A DNA stretch of 64,000 nucleotides, from positions 1 to 64,000 of the forward strand of contig JBGTSF010000017.1 in NCBI GenBank assembly GCA_041940425.1, written 5' to 3'. The position numbers and the translations under genes were made by a program. The notes under the pieces are model-generated. The model was not told the DNA's origin and did not search any database. It worked only from the letters and a program-made list of their open reading frames with translations. Shown in pieces: positions 42,831 through 50,915 of the stretch; the stretch's first letter is position 1; each line of letters starts with the position of its first letter. The DNA comes from DATHTS01 sp041940425 (GTDB taxonomy: Bacteria > Acidobacteriota > Blastocatellia > Pyrinomonadales > Pyrinomonadaceae).

Positions 42831-43583
42831 GTGGAATCTATGCACGATACCATTAAATTTCGTTTATCTGTGCGAAACAAGCTCCTGTCGGTTTTGCCCG
42901 ATAGTGAGATGGATTTTCTCGCGCCGCATTTCGAACAGGTCGTGCTGTCTCCTGGACATCTTGTCTATCAGGCGGGCGATTCGATCTCCAATATCTATTT
43001 TCCGAACAACGGGATGATTTCTCTGCTTTCCGTTACCGAGCAGGGACAGACCGTCGAGGTCGGATTTACCGGATTTGAAGGTCTAATCGGACTACCGGTT
43101 TTGCTCGGACAGAACGAAAAGCTGTATCAGGCTCTGGCGCAGGCGGAAACCGAATGCCTGCGAGTTGACGCGCCGACGGCGGTTAGATTATTTAAACAGA
43201 ACGGCACGTTTCACGATGTCGTTCTGCGCTATGCGGCTCTGCTTTTGAAACAGCTTTCGCAAAGCAGTATCTGCAACAATTTTCACCGCATCGAAGCGCG
43301 TCTGTGCCGCTGGCTGACGGTGATGTTCGAGCGTTCGGGAAATAATCACCTGCTCTTGACGCAGGAATTTCTCGCCCAAATGCTCGGCGTTCAGCGGACG
43401 AGCATCGGTTTGATCGCCAATTCGCTTCAGGAAAAAGGAATCATCCGGTACCGGCGCGGAAAGATCGAGATCGTTAATTTTGACGAACTGAAAAAATCCG
43501 CCTGCGAATGCTACGCGATCATCAGGGATGAACAGCGGAAATTTGTCGAGAGTAAAATTTTTTCCGCTTTGCCGGATAGGTAA
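42831..43583 (+). CDS. Crp/Fnr family transcription regulator
   Basis: 250 residues. N-terminal cyclic-nucleotide-type beta-roll (SPGHLVYQAGDSISNIYFPN, then GMISLLSVTEQGQTVEVGF), a helix, and a C-terminal winged helix (LTQEFLAQMLGVQRTSIGLI). The conserved cAMP-binding Arg/Ser pattern is not clear, so the ligand is open. The start is taken as GTG 42831, with AAGG 7 nt upstream; ATG at 42840 is the alternative. Followed 16 nt later by a response regulator. Confidence 0.88.
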   Translation: MESMHDTIKFRLSVRNKLLSVLPDSEMDFLAPHFEQVVLSPGHLVYQAGDSISNIYFPNNGMISLLSVTEQGQTVEVGFTGFEGLIGLPVLLGQNEKLYQALAQAETECLRVDAPTAVRLFKQNGTFHDVVLRYAALLLKQLSQSSICNNFHRIEARLCRWLTVMFERSGNNHLLLTQEFLAQMLGVQRTSIGLIANSLQEKGIIRYRRGKIEIVNFDELKKSACECYAIIRDEQRKFVESKIFSALPDR

Positions 43584-43590
43584 CGGACAA
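43569..43590. promoter_or_regulatory. Palindromic operator candidate, copy 2
   Basis: TTGCCGGATAGGTAACGGAC then AA; shares the half-site pattern with 42678-42697. It spans the stop codon of the Crp-family gene and lies 9 nt before the response regulator start. Confidence 0.4.
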
Positions 43591-43599
43591 TTTAACGCA

Positions 43600-44037
43600 A
43601 TGTTGTTTAAAGATAAATCGGCTTTACCCGAATCAAAATTTCCGAAGATTTTCTGTTTGGAGGAAAAGACGAAAACGAACTCTAACAAGCAAATCCTGTG
43701 TGTCGAAGATCACCAAGACACCTGCGAACTCTACAGCATACTTTTGCCTGAATACGATTTTACGTTTACTCACACGCGGGCGGAGTCTCTCGCCATGCTC
43801 GAAAAACGAAAGTTCGATCTGTATATGCTCGACAACTGGCTGCCGGACGGTTCGGGAATCGAACTGTGCAGAGAAATCCGCTCCGCCGACCCGAATGCTC
43901 CGGTGATGTTCATTTCGGGAATCGCCCACAGAAAAGAAATGCAGGAAGCTCTCGATGCCGGCGCGAGCGAATATCTCGTAAAACCCTGCGACCCGGAAAA
44001 ACTGCAAAAAGTTGTCAAAGAACTGATCGAAAAATAA
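43600..44037 (+). CDS. Single-domain response regulator
   Basis: 145 residues. Receiver domain from about 27: ILCVEDHQDT (acidic pair), YMLDNWLPDGSG with the phospho-acceptor Asp, MFISGIAH and YLVKPCDPEKL with the conserved Lys. No output domain, so it acts by protein contact, or on the Crp-like regulator just upstream. The start is ATG 43600; the open frame extends upstream inside the Crp gene. No histidine kinase is nearby. Confidence 0.85.
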   Translation: MLFKDKSALPESKFPKIFCLEEKTKTNSNKQILCVEDHQDTCELYSILLPEYDFTFTHTRAESLAMLEKRKFDLYMLDNWLPDGSGIELCREIRSADPNAPVMFISGIAHRKEMQEALDAGASEYLVKPCDPEKLQKVVKELIEK

Positions 44038-44045
44038 AGAAACTT

Positions 44046-44558
44046 TTAATCGTAAATCACAAAACCTGAATCGGATTTCGGATTTAGTTTTTTGGTTCTG
44101 TTTGAAATATCCACTATAAATATTCCTAAACTAACAACCGCCGCCAATACCAAAACGCTGACAATTACCGACGTTTTCCAGATTTGTTTATTGTCTGTTT
44201 TTCGTATATTTTCTTCATCATTATCGGTAACGGATAATCTTTTTTCTCTTTCTCTGACTTTCAAAGTCAAAACCAACGCAATCGAAACGATATTGGCGGC
44301 AATTACCAAAGGAGATAAAAATTCAACAAAACCAAAACCACTGAAGTTATACCTATAAAGTTTGTGGTCAATCAATACCAAAACAAAAAATGCCGAAATG
44401 CTTGAAATCAGCCAAGCAAGAAATACAGCCCAACTTTCGGAAAAAAGGCTTTCTCTTTCATTCCAATTCAAAGTGTAAAGAATAAAATAAATCGCGCCGA
44501 ACGGAACGGATAAAAATCCGAGCATTACTAAAAACCAAATGAAATCGTAAATTTCCAT
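44046..44558 (-). CDS. Multi-pass membrane protein, unknown
   Basis: 170 residues with four hydrophobic segments (about 5-27, 45-64, 78-98, 128-150) and short charged loops. Not recognised. Convergent with the response regulator and 22 nt downstream of phhA, so possibly read through from phhA. Confidence 0.65.
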   Translation of the reverse strand: MEIYDFIWFLVMLGFLSVPFGAIYFILYTLNWNERESLFSESWAVFLAWLISSISAFFVLVLIDHKLYRYNFSGFGFVEFLSPLVIAANIVSIALVLTLKVREREKRLSVTDNDEENIRKTDNKQIWKTSVIVSVLVLAAVVSLGIFIVDISNRTKKLNPKSDSGFVIYD

Positions 44559-44580
44559 AAAGTTTTTCCGCGATTAATTT

Positions 44581-45486
44581 TTACTTTTTATCAAAACTCT
44601 CGATATAACGCCGCGTTTCTTCCTTCAAAAATTTATACGACGGCGCGACGTATAGAACAGGCTGTAAATCGGAATATGTGTAATCGTGATTGATCACTTC
44701 TTCGAGATTGAACGGTCGGCGTTCGACCTCGTCGGAAAAAGCGTGTTCGAGTTCTTTGAATGAAGAAAGCAGACCCGCGCCGAAAGCTTTTATCTCGCCG
44801 TCGGCTTCAACTAAACCAAACTCGACTGTAAACCAATACAATCTACCCAAACCTTCTAACTGCTCATCATTCGCAATGCGCGCGCCGTGTCCGATGAACT
44901 GCGAAAAATCGGCGAAATCCTTATTCGTGAACATCGGAATATGTCCCATCGCTTCGTGAACGATGTCCGGTTCGGGCGTGTAGCCGGGGCGCGAATGATG
45001 CCGGATATACTGCGTCGAAAGCATCGTCCGCCACGACAGCCAGCTTAGAAAAGCGCGCGTGTCAACCAGACCTTCGATGGGCGCAAGCCGGAATCCGGTC
45101 GTTTCTTTCAGACGCTTCGACATTTCCGTGAGTTGGGGAATTCTATCGTTGCTGATGCCTAAATTTTGTTTTGCTTTTAAGTAAAAAGGAGACGCTTTTT
45201 CGCGATGAAGCTCTTCGAGTTCGGCGGCGACAAAACGCCAGACGCTCTGTTCTTCTTCCGTGTAATCAACGTCCGTAATCACGCCGGTTTCGCGGAATTT
45301 TTTGGAAAGCGAAGCGATATAATCGCGGCGTTCGCGGTATTCCGGGTCTTTCGCGCCCGGATGATCGAGCGGAAGTTCCTCGATGTCCTCGAACGGCATA
45401 TCCACAAAGTCGGGCAATTCTTCATCGCTCACTTCAAAATTAGTCATACTCGCGGGTTTCGTCGTCAAAATTTGTTCGGTCTGCAT
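44581..45486 (-). CDS. phhA: Phenylalanine 4-hydroxylase
   Basis: Converts phenylalanine to tyrosine with tetrahydropterin and Fe(II), the entry to the degradation route encoded next door. IVHEAMGHIPMFTNKDFADF holds the two His Fe ligands and YWFTVEFGLVEADG the Glu. FLSWLSWRTMLSTQYIRHHS is typical. 301 residues, monomeric bacterial type with a slightly long acidic N-terminus. Divergent from an Lrp-family regulator. Confidence 0.95.
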   Translation of the reverse strand: MQTEQILTTKPASMTNFEVSDEELPDFVDMPFEDIEELPLDHPGAKDPEYRERRDYIASLSKKFRETGVITDVDYTEEEQSVWRFVAAELEELHREKASPFYLKAKQNLGISNDRIPQLTEMSKRLKETTGFRLAPIEGLVDTRAFLSWLSWRTMLSTQYIRHHSRPGYTPEPDIVHEAMGHIPMFTNKDFADFSQFIGHGARIANDEQLEGLGRLYWFTVEFGLVEADGEIKAFGAGLLSSFKELEHAFSDEVERRPFNLEEVINHDYTYSDLQPVLYVAPSYKFLKEETRRYIESFDKK

Positions 45487-45525
45487 TTTGTCAATTCTCC
45501 TTTTTAAAAACGATTTCGGATAGAT

Positions 45526-45564
45526 ATTTATTAAGTTGTTCGGCTATTTAATATTCTAATAAAT
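45526..45564. promoter_or_regulatory. AT-rich inverted repeat between phhA and Lrp gene
   Basis: ATTTATTA (45526-45533) and TAATAAAT (45557-45564), perfect 8-nt arms 23 nt apart in a strongly AT-rich divergent intergenic region; suitable for an Lrp-type regulator. Confidence 0.4.
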
Positions 45565-45656
45565 CCCACAAATTATTTGAATAGGCAAGATTTGTTTTTA
45601 TATAGAATTTGCTTTAGATTTTAAGGAAATACTTATAATTCACTTTAAAATTTAAA

Positions 45657-46106
45657 ATGATTGATGAAATTGATTGGAAAATAATTAAAGAATTGCAGTT
45701 AAACGCGCGGATCACGTTTGCCGAACTCGGTCGGCGCGTCGGTCTGACGACGCCCGCCGTCATCGAGCGCGTCCGCAAACTCGAAGACGCGCAGATCGTT
45801 ACCGGCTACCGAGCCGTCATTGATCCGGCAAAAGTCGGTTTTCCGGTCACGGCATTTATTCGGATGAGCATTTCGGGAATTGATTATTCGCACATTATCG
45901 AAGTGGCAAAGAACGCGAGTGAGGTTCTCGAATGTCATCGCGGAACGGGCGGCGATTCGTTTATCCTGAAAGTCGCTGTTGCCGATGTCGAGCATCTGCA
46001 AAATCTGATTGACAAGCTCACGCCTTACGGCATCACGACGACCTCGATCGTGCTTTCCTCGCCGGTCAAAAGCCGCGTTATTGAGCCGCACAATGAAAAT
46101 TTATGA
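45657..46106 (+). CDS. Lrp/AsnC family regulator
   Basis: 149 residues. N-terminal HTH (IDWKIIKELQLNARITFAEL then GRRVGLTTPAVIERVRKLE) and C-terminal ligand domain (VLECHRGTGGDSFILKVAV). Family members sense amino acids; placed divergent from phhA, it probably controls phenylalanine/tyrosine degradation, perhaps in response to phenylalanine. Overlaps the next gene by ATGA. Confidence 0.93.
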   Translation: MIDEIDWKIIKELQLNARITFAELGRRVGLTTPAVIERVRKLEDAQIVTGYRAVIDPAKVGFPVTAFIRMSISGIDYSHIIEVAKNASEVLECHRGTGGDSFILKVAVADVEHLQNLIDKLTPYGITTTSIVLSSPVKSRVIEPHNENL

Positions 46107-46750
46107 ACAATGATTTCAGCGATCTGATCAAAGGTTTCGGCACGCCGAAGATCGTCATTCCGAACGAAACGCGCATCCTCTATCAGAGTTATCACAGCCT
46201 GATCGCGGGCAGCAGCGAAAGCGAAATTAAAAAAGCGATAAACTCGAAACACAAGATTTATCACCGCCGCATCAAACACGGCGAAACGGAATTTCTCGCC
46301 GTTCGTTCACGGTATGAAACGTGGCTCGGCAGCGAAAATCTTCTGCTCGAATATTTCAAGAAAAATGATCTAAAGCCGGTCGAATTTATATACACATACA
46401 AAAACCGATGGGCGTGGGATTACGAAACCGAAGGCTGGAAGGAAGGGCGCGTTTCGATCGCCGCCGACCGCGATGCCGAACCTTTGAGCCGGGAAAACCT
46501 GCTTGCAGAAATCGAAGAAAATAGGCTTTTGTGGGTTTGCGGCTGGCGTTCGATGGGCGACGGTTATGTTGATTTTCATATCTGCACGCCCGAACATTTG
46601 CCGACCGAATCGGGTTACTATTTTCTCTTTGACGCGCCGTGCCGTCTGACCGGTTCGATGCTCGCCGGTATGGGCGACGGTTTCGAGCGCGAACAGGAAT
46701 TTTTCGCTTCCTACGCCGGTCATTTTACGCGCCGGTTTTTGCTCGATTGA
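46103..46750 (+). CDS. Unrecognised cytoplasmic protein
   Basis: 215 residues, no signal peptide or membrane segment. Trp/Tyr-rich beta-looking core (FIYTYKNRWAWDYETEGWKE, then LLWVCGWRSMGDGYVDFHIC). No family recognised. ATGA overlap with the Lrp-family gene means it is translated with it, so a link to that regulator or to aromatic amino acids is possible. Confidence 0.68.
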   Translation: MNNDFSDLIKGFGTPKIVIPNETRILYQSYHSLIAGSSESEIKKAINSKHKIYHRRIKHGETEFLAVRSRYETWLGSENLLLEYFKKNDLKPVEFIYTYKNRWAWDYETEGWKEGRVSIAADRDAEPLSRENLLAEIEENRLLWVCGWRSMGDGYVDFHICTPEHLPTESGYYFLFDAPCRLTGSMLAGMGDGFEREQEFFASYAGHFTRRFLLD

Positions 46751-46758
46751 TTGGATTG

Positions 46759-47928
46759 TTACCGCCGGAGAAGTTCGGCTGTCGCGGCAATCGCCTGCAG
46801 ATAACTTTTTAAAATTTTCCCGTCGCCCAAAACGCCGTCGAACGAGAACGAAATCTGCTCGTCGTCAATCGAAATGTTCGAAGCCCGTTTATTTAACGCG
46901 ACAAGCTGACCGCAAAGATCCGGCTTTAATTTGCTTCGCGCCGCGCCGGCGTTTTTCGCTTTGACGATAAACGAATCGTCAAACTCTTTGATTCCCGATT
47001 CGATGTCCTGCGCGCCGAGCCACGTGAATGCTTTGTGAAGCGAATTTTCGGGCATAATTTTTAATCCCGTTTGCAGGTTTTGCGGGAATCTGAGTTTGAT
47101 TTCGGTTCGCCATTTTCCCTTCGCTGCATCGAGCGCGGCAAACACCGGAAAATTTTTATAAATTCCCTGCATCTGAAAACGAACCGCGTCGAGTTTGAGA
47201 TCGTTCTCGTCGGCAAGAGCTTTCCATGACGCGAGCAGATGTTTCTCCCATTCGGCAAGCGGGAATTTTTCGCGGGCGTTTTTGAAACGGTTTGCCAAAC
47301 GGCTCGTCATATCGAGCATTTCCTTGAGCGTTTCAAAATCGGAAACGATGCCGCTTTTTTCGAGATAAACTCTTTCATCCGAAACTTTGACAACTCCGGC
47401 GGACTGATTCGTCAGCATCAGATCGCCCATCAGATTCTGCGTTTTGTCCGACGGAAAATCCGAAAGCAGAAGCCGCCGCAGAACTTCCCCGTCATAACAT
47501 TTCACATTAAAGACTTTGTCGAAATTCGGCTGACCGAGAAACATTTGATCGGATTTAAAAACGCCGGAAAACAAACCTTTGGGCGCGCGGATGTCGAGCA
47601 AAAATCTGAGCGGCAAAGGAAACGCGCTCTGACAGCAAGTGTAATATTCGACGTGCCGTTCGTCGCCGTGTCCCGAACTCCGTCTGCCGACGGCAAGCAA
47701 GATTTCACAGCCGTGATAAACGCCTTTTAGTTCGAGCTTTTTCGGATTCCGCATCGTGAGATTCAGTTTTTGTGAAGCTTCCCGCCACGCGGCGCGGTTT
47801 TTGACGTTCTGCCGGAGTTTGTAAATGATCAGACCGGCGATAAAAGCCAAAATACCGAAGCCCGCAACAAAGACGATTCCGCAAACCGCGATTTCCTGAA
47901 AGCCGTTTCGGAGAAAAAGAACAAGCAT
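46759..47928 (-). CDS. Membrane-anchored protein, unknown
   Basis: 389 residues. One long N-terminal membrane helix (about 13-38, GIVFVAGFGILAFIAGLIIY) followed by a cytoplasmic or periplasmic soluble part with no motif I know. Convergent with the preceding gene. No function proposed. Confidence 0.68.
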   Translation of the reverse strand: MLVLFLRNGFQEIAVCGIVFVAGFGILAFIAGLIIYKLRQNVKNRAAWREASQKLNLTMRNPKKLELKGVYHGCEILLAVGRRSSGHGDERHVEYYTCCQSAFPLPLRFLLDIRAPKGLFSGVFKSDQMFLGQPNFDKVFNVKCYDGEVLRRLLLSDFPSDKTQNLMGDLMLTNQSAGVVKVSDERVYLEKSGIVSDFETLKEMLDMTSRLANRFKNAREKFPLAEWEKHLLASWKALADENDLKLDAVRFQMQGIYKNFPVFAALDAAKGKWRTEIKLRFPQNLQTGLKIMPENSLHKAFTWLGAQDIESGIKEFDDSFIVKAKNAGAARSKLKPDLCGQLVALNKRASNISIDDEQISFSFDGVLGDGKILKSYLQAIAATAELLRR

Positions 47929-48020
47929 CGGGAATGCATTTTATTAGATTTTACCGGGATGTCAAAATTTTTCGGTTTTTTAGTTTTTGCTCTGAAGTAA
48001 GAAGACTGAACGAAAACTTT

Positions 48021-48644
48021 CTATTTTTCGCTCAAATAAAAATGCCACAAAAGCCGCGCCGCGACCGCGCGAAAAGGTTTCCATCGCTTGGCGATGGTTT
48101 GAAATTCGTCGGAATTCGGCGCGTGGTCTAAATGCTTTAATTTTTTATAAGCGACGTGCAGTGCGAGATCGCCTTTCGGCATGACGTCCGCGCGAAGCAT
48201 AGCCATCAAAAGATAAATATCCGAAGTCCAATCGCCGATTCCTTTTATTTTTTTGAGTTCGTGTTTTGCGTCATGGTCGGAAAGTTTTTCTAAATTTTTT
48301 AAATTCAGTTTCCCGTCCAAAACCGCGTTTGCGAGTTCCCGCGCATAGACGGTTTTCTGGCGCGAAAAATAACACGCCTTCATTTCCGCATCTGACAATT
48401 TCAAAACATTTTCGGGCGTAATTTCGCCGAGTCGTTCTTTCAACCGATTAAACGCCGAAAGAGCCGAAGCGAGCGAAACCTGTTGTTCCAAAATAATGTG
48501 AATGAGAGTAGTGAAACTCGCCTCGCGTTTCCAGAGCGGCGGCGTGCCGTAAGTTTGAAAAATATATTTTAGATCGGAATCTTCGGCGGCTAATTTTCTG
48601 CAAATAGCGGCGAGGTTTTTTTTGTTCAGTTTTTCAACATTCAC
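48021..48644 (-). CDS. DNA-3-methyladenine glycosylase, AlkA-like
   Basis: 207 residues, HhH-GPD fold. EASFTTLIHIILEQQVSLAS is the first helix pair, LKKIKGIGDWTSDIYLLMAM the helix-hairpin-helix, and PKGDLALHVAY places the catalytic Asp. It lacks the long N-terminal beta domain of E. coli AlkA, as the short MAG2-type enzymes do. Removes alkylated bases in base excision repair. Confidence 0.9.
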   Translation of the reverse strand: MNVEKLNKKNLAAICRKLAAEDSDLKYIFQTYGTPPLWKREASFTTLIHIILEQQVSLASALSAFNRLKERLGEITPENVLKLSDAEMKACYFSRQKTVYARELANAVLDGKLNLKNLEKLSDHDAKHELKKIKGIGDWTSDIYLLMAMLRADVMPKGDLALHVAYKKLKHLDHAPNSDEFQTIAKRWKPFRAVAARLLWHFYLSEK

Positions 48645-48845
48645 TTTTTCAAAATTATATCGCTTCTAGTTAAAAAACATAAATCGGAACGACTTCTGCC
48701 CTAACAATCTGCGTCGGATGCTCAACGATTTGGAACACGGCTTAAACGATTACGCGAATCTTGAAAATCGCAAGCATTTTGTAAGATTGCGTAAAGTTTT
48801 GTAAATAAAAGGTTTTTCCTTTGTTTTCAGCATTTAGCGAAATGT

Positions 48846-48861
48846 TGGCACGGGCATTGCT
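48846..48861 (+). promoter_or_regulatory. Sigma-54 promoter, near-perfect
   Basis: TGGCACGGGCATTGCT matches the consensus TGGCACG-N4-TTGCT, with exactly 10 nt between GG and GC. It is 67 nt before the secreted Arg-rich protein. The rest of the 48645-48928 gap shows no other feature. Confidence 0.85.
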
Positions 48862-48928
48862 CTAAATAGCTACAGCCGACAATTGCGTATGCGTTGTCAA
48901 TGAAAATTTTATCAAGGAGAAATTTATT

Positions 48929-49540
48929 ATGAATCGCTATAAAAGTTTAGTTGCTGTTTTCGCTTTCGCGCTGATGGTTTTGAGTCTTCCCGTCATCGCT
49001 TCGGCGCAGTGGCGCGACAATCGCCGCAATGACGATTATTACGGAAACAGTAGATACAACCGCAATCTCAATGCAACGATCAGAAATCTGAGAAACCGCA
49101 GTAAGCAGTTTGAGCGCCGCATTGACCGCGAACTCGACCGCAGCCGGATTGACGGCACACGCCGCGAAGACCGGATCAACGCTATCGCCGCCGATTTTGC
49201 CAGAGCCGCCGAGCGTCTCGACCGCGAATACGATAACCGCCGCGATTACCGCGACAGCCGGAACGAAGCGCAGAGAGTTTTGCAGTTGGGTTCACAGCTC
49301 GACCGCGTTCTGAGCCGCGCACGACTCAGCTACAATATTCGAAACGATTGGAACAGAATTCGTCAGGATTTGAGAATTATCTCAAACGCTTTCGGCGGAT
49401 ACTATAATGACGATTATCGCAATGACCGGCGCGGACGCCGAGACCGTGACGATGATTGGGACGATGATGATGACTACAGGCGTGATCGCAACCGCGACAC
49501 CGATTGGCGCAACCGCATTCCGTTTCCGTTTCCGTTTTAA
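48929..49540 (+). CDS. Secreted Arg/Asp-rich protein
   Basis: 203 residues. Signal peptide 1-26 (ends ASAQ), then a mature part dominated by Arg, Asp, Asn and Tyr, with helices such as NLRNRSKQFERRIDRELDRS and a repetitive tail of RD/DD/RR. Similar proteins are common in Blastocatellia; function unknown, perhaps a surface or nucleic-acid-binding protein. AAGGAG before the ATG and a strong sigma-54 promoter suggest regulated high expression. Confidence 0.8.
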   Translation: MNRYKSLVAVFAFALMVLSLPVIASAQWRDNRRNDDYYGNSRYNRNLNATIRNLRNRSKQFERRIDRELDRSRIDGTRREDRINAIAADFARAAERLDREYDNRRDYRDSRNEAQRVLQLGSQLDRVLSRARLSYNIRNDWNRIRQDLRIISNAFGGYYNDDYRNDRRGRRDRDDDWDDDDDYRRDRNRDTDWRNRIPFPFPF

Positions 49541-49612
49541 TTCTTAAATGAAAAATTTTAGCGCGGCTCAGAAAAATCCAGCCCGACATAAATATGAACC
49601 GCGCCAAAACGA

Positions 49613-49641
49613 GCCTGAATCTTTTCGATTCGGGCTTTTTT
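49613..49641 (+). terminator. Rho-independent terminator
   Basis: GCCTGAATC (49613-49621) pairs with GATTCGGGC (49627-49635; one wobble), then a T-run. Confidence 0.8.
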
Positions 49642-49673
49642 ATTTTCGCTTATTCATTGTATCTTTCTAGTCT

Positions 49674-50513
49674 ATGCCCGGAACGCTTTTTCTCGTCGCC
49701 ACGCCAATCGGAAATTTGCAGGACATTTCTTTCCGCGCCGTCGAAACTCTGAAAACCGTTGACCTGATCGCCTGCGAAGACACGCGCCACACGCGGAAAC
49801 TGCTCACGCATTTCGGCATCAAAAACAAACTCGTCAGCTATCACGAACACAACGAAGCGGAACGCGCCGATGAATTTTTGGATTTTTTAGAGCAAGGAAA
49901 ATCGATCGCCGTCGTCTCGGATGCGGGAACGCCCGGAATTGCCGATCCGGGTTTTCGGCTTGTTCAAAAATCATCGGAACTCGGCGTGAAAATCGTCTCG
50001 ATCCCCGGCGCGGTCGCTTTTGTCAATGCCCTGATCGTTTCCGGCTTGCCGACCGATTCCGTTTTTTTCGGCGGTTTTCTGCCGTCAAAAAAAGGCGAAC
50101 GGCGCAAGCGTCTCGAAGAGTTAAAAGAAATTCCGGCAACGCTCTGTTTTTACGAAACGCCGCACCGCATCGGAAAATCTCTCGCCGATTGTTTTGAAAT
50201 TTTGGGGAACAGAAATGCAGCAGTCGCGCGCGAACTGACGAAACTGCATGAAGAAATTATTCGCGGCAGTTTAGAAGAATTAAAAAATCATTTCGCCGAA
50301 AAACAAACCAAAGGCGAGATCGTTTTGGTAATCGAACGCGAACAAAACCCGGAACTCAAAACTCAAAACTCAAAACTCAAAACTCTTGCCGAACGAGTTT
50401 CCGAAATCGAAGCGGAAGGAACTAATCATAAAACCGCGCTCAAAAAAGCCGCCAAAGAATTCGGTTTAAGCAACTCGGAAGCTTACAAAATTTTGCTTCA
50501 AGAAAAGAAATAA
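49674..50513 (+). CDS. rsmI: 16S rRNA C1402 2'-O-methyltransferase
   Basis: RsmI methylates the ribose of C1402 in the 16S rRNA decoding centre. GTLFLVATPIGNLQDISFRA is the N-terminal signature; ACEDTRHTRKLL, VSDAGTPGIADPGFRLV and ALIVSGLPTDSVFFGGFLP follow. 279 residues, full length. Between the methylase domain and the C-terminal helix-turn-helix-like tail, an in-frame heptamer repeat encodes ELKTQNSKLKT, so this gene shows that such repeats can sit inside coding sequence. Confidence 0.95.
   Translation: MPGTLFLVATPIGNLQDISFRAVETLKTVDLIACEDTRHTRKLLTHFGIKNKLVSYHEHNEAERADEFLDFLEQGKSIAVVSDAGTPGIADPGFRLVQKSSELGVKIVSIPGAVAFVNALIVSGLPTDSVFFGGFLPSKKGERRKRLEELKEIPATLCFYETPHRIGKSLADCFEILGNRNAAVARELTKLHEEIIRGSLEELKNHFAEKQTKGEIVLVIEREQNPELKTQNSKLKTLAERVSEIEAEGTNHKTALKKAAKEFGLSNSEAYKILLQEKK
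50353..50385 (+). repeat. In-frame heptamer repeat in rsmI (AACTCAA)
   Basis: Four full AACTCAA copies plus AACTC. Length 33 nt, a multiple of 3, so the frame is kept. Only heptamer locus in the window that lies inside a conserved gene. Confidence 0.93.
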
Positions 50514-50521
50514 ATTATGTG

Positions 50522-50669
50522 AATCAAGAGCAGAAAACTATGATAAATTATTGCGCCTTTCTCTGCGTTCTCCGCGCGCTCGGCGTGAAAATAATTTTCG
50601 GAAGTCAAAAAAAGAGAAAGTTTCACGCGGAAAACGCAGAGAACGCAGAGTTTTTTTCTACTCTTGATT
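50522..50669. repeat. Hairpin element B with 16-nt termini
   Basis: Termini AATCAAGAGCAGAAAA (50522-50537) and TTTTCTACTCTTGATT (50654-50669) are inverted repeats with one mismatch and match those of 20123-20273. Core: CTCTGCGTTCTCCGCG and its near complement GAAAACGCAGAGAACGCAGA. The rest of the 50514-50915 gap is an AT-rich leader with no further feature. Confidence 0.86.
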
Positions 50670-50915
50670 GACATGCATTTTTTTAAGTTTCCCAAATTCC
50701 GACCGTAGTTTCCACAGTTTCGCGGTGTTGCCTTCACGCTGTTTTTCCTGCCCGAAAAAAACTACTCTAAAACTCGCGGCAATAGATTATTTTTGAAAAT
50801 CGAAACGAAGATTTTTATAAAAAATTTTATGAATCGCCGCAATTTAGTTTCGATTTATCGTTCAATAAACAGCGTGTTTTACACGAATAATTTTGAAAAA
50901 AGGAGTTTCCGAAAA

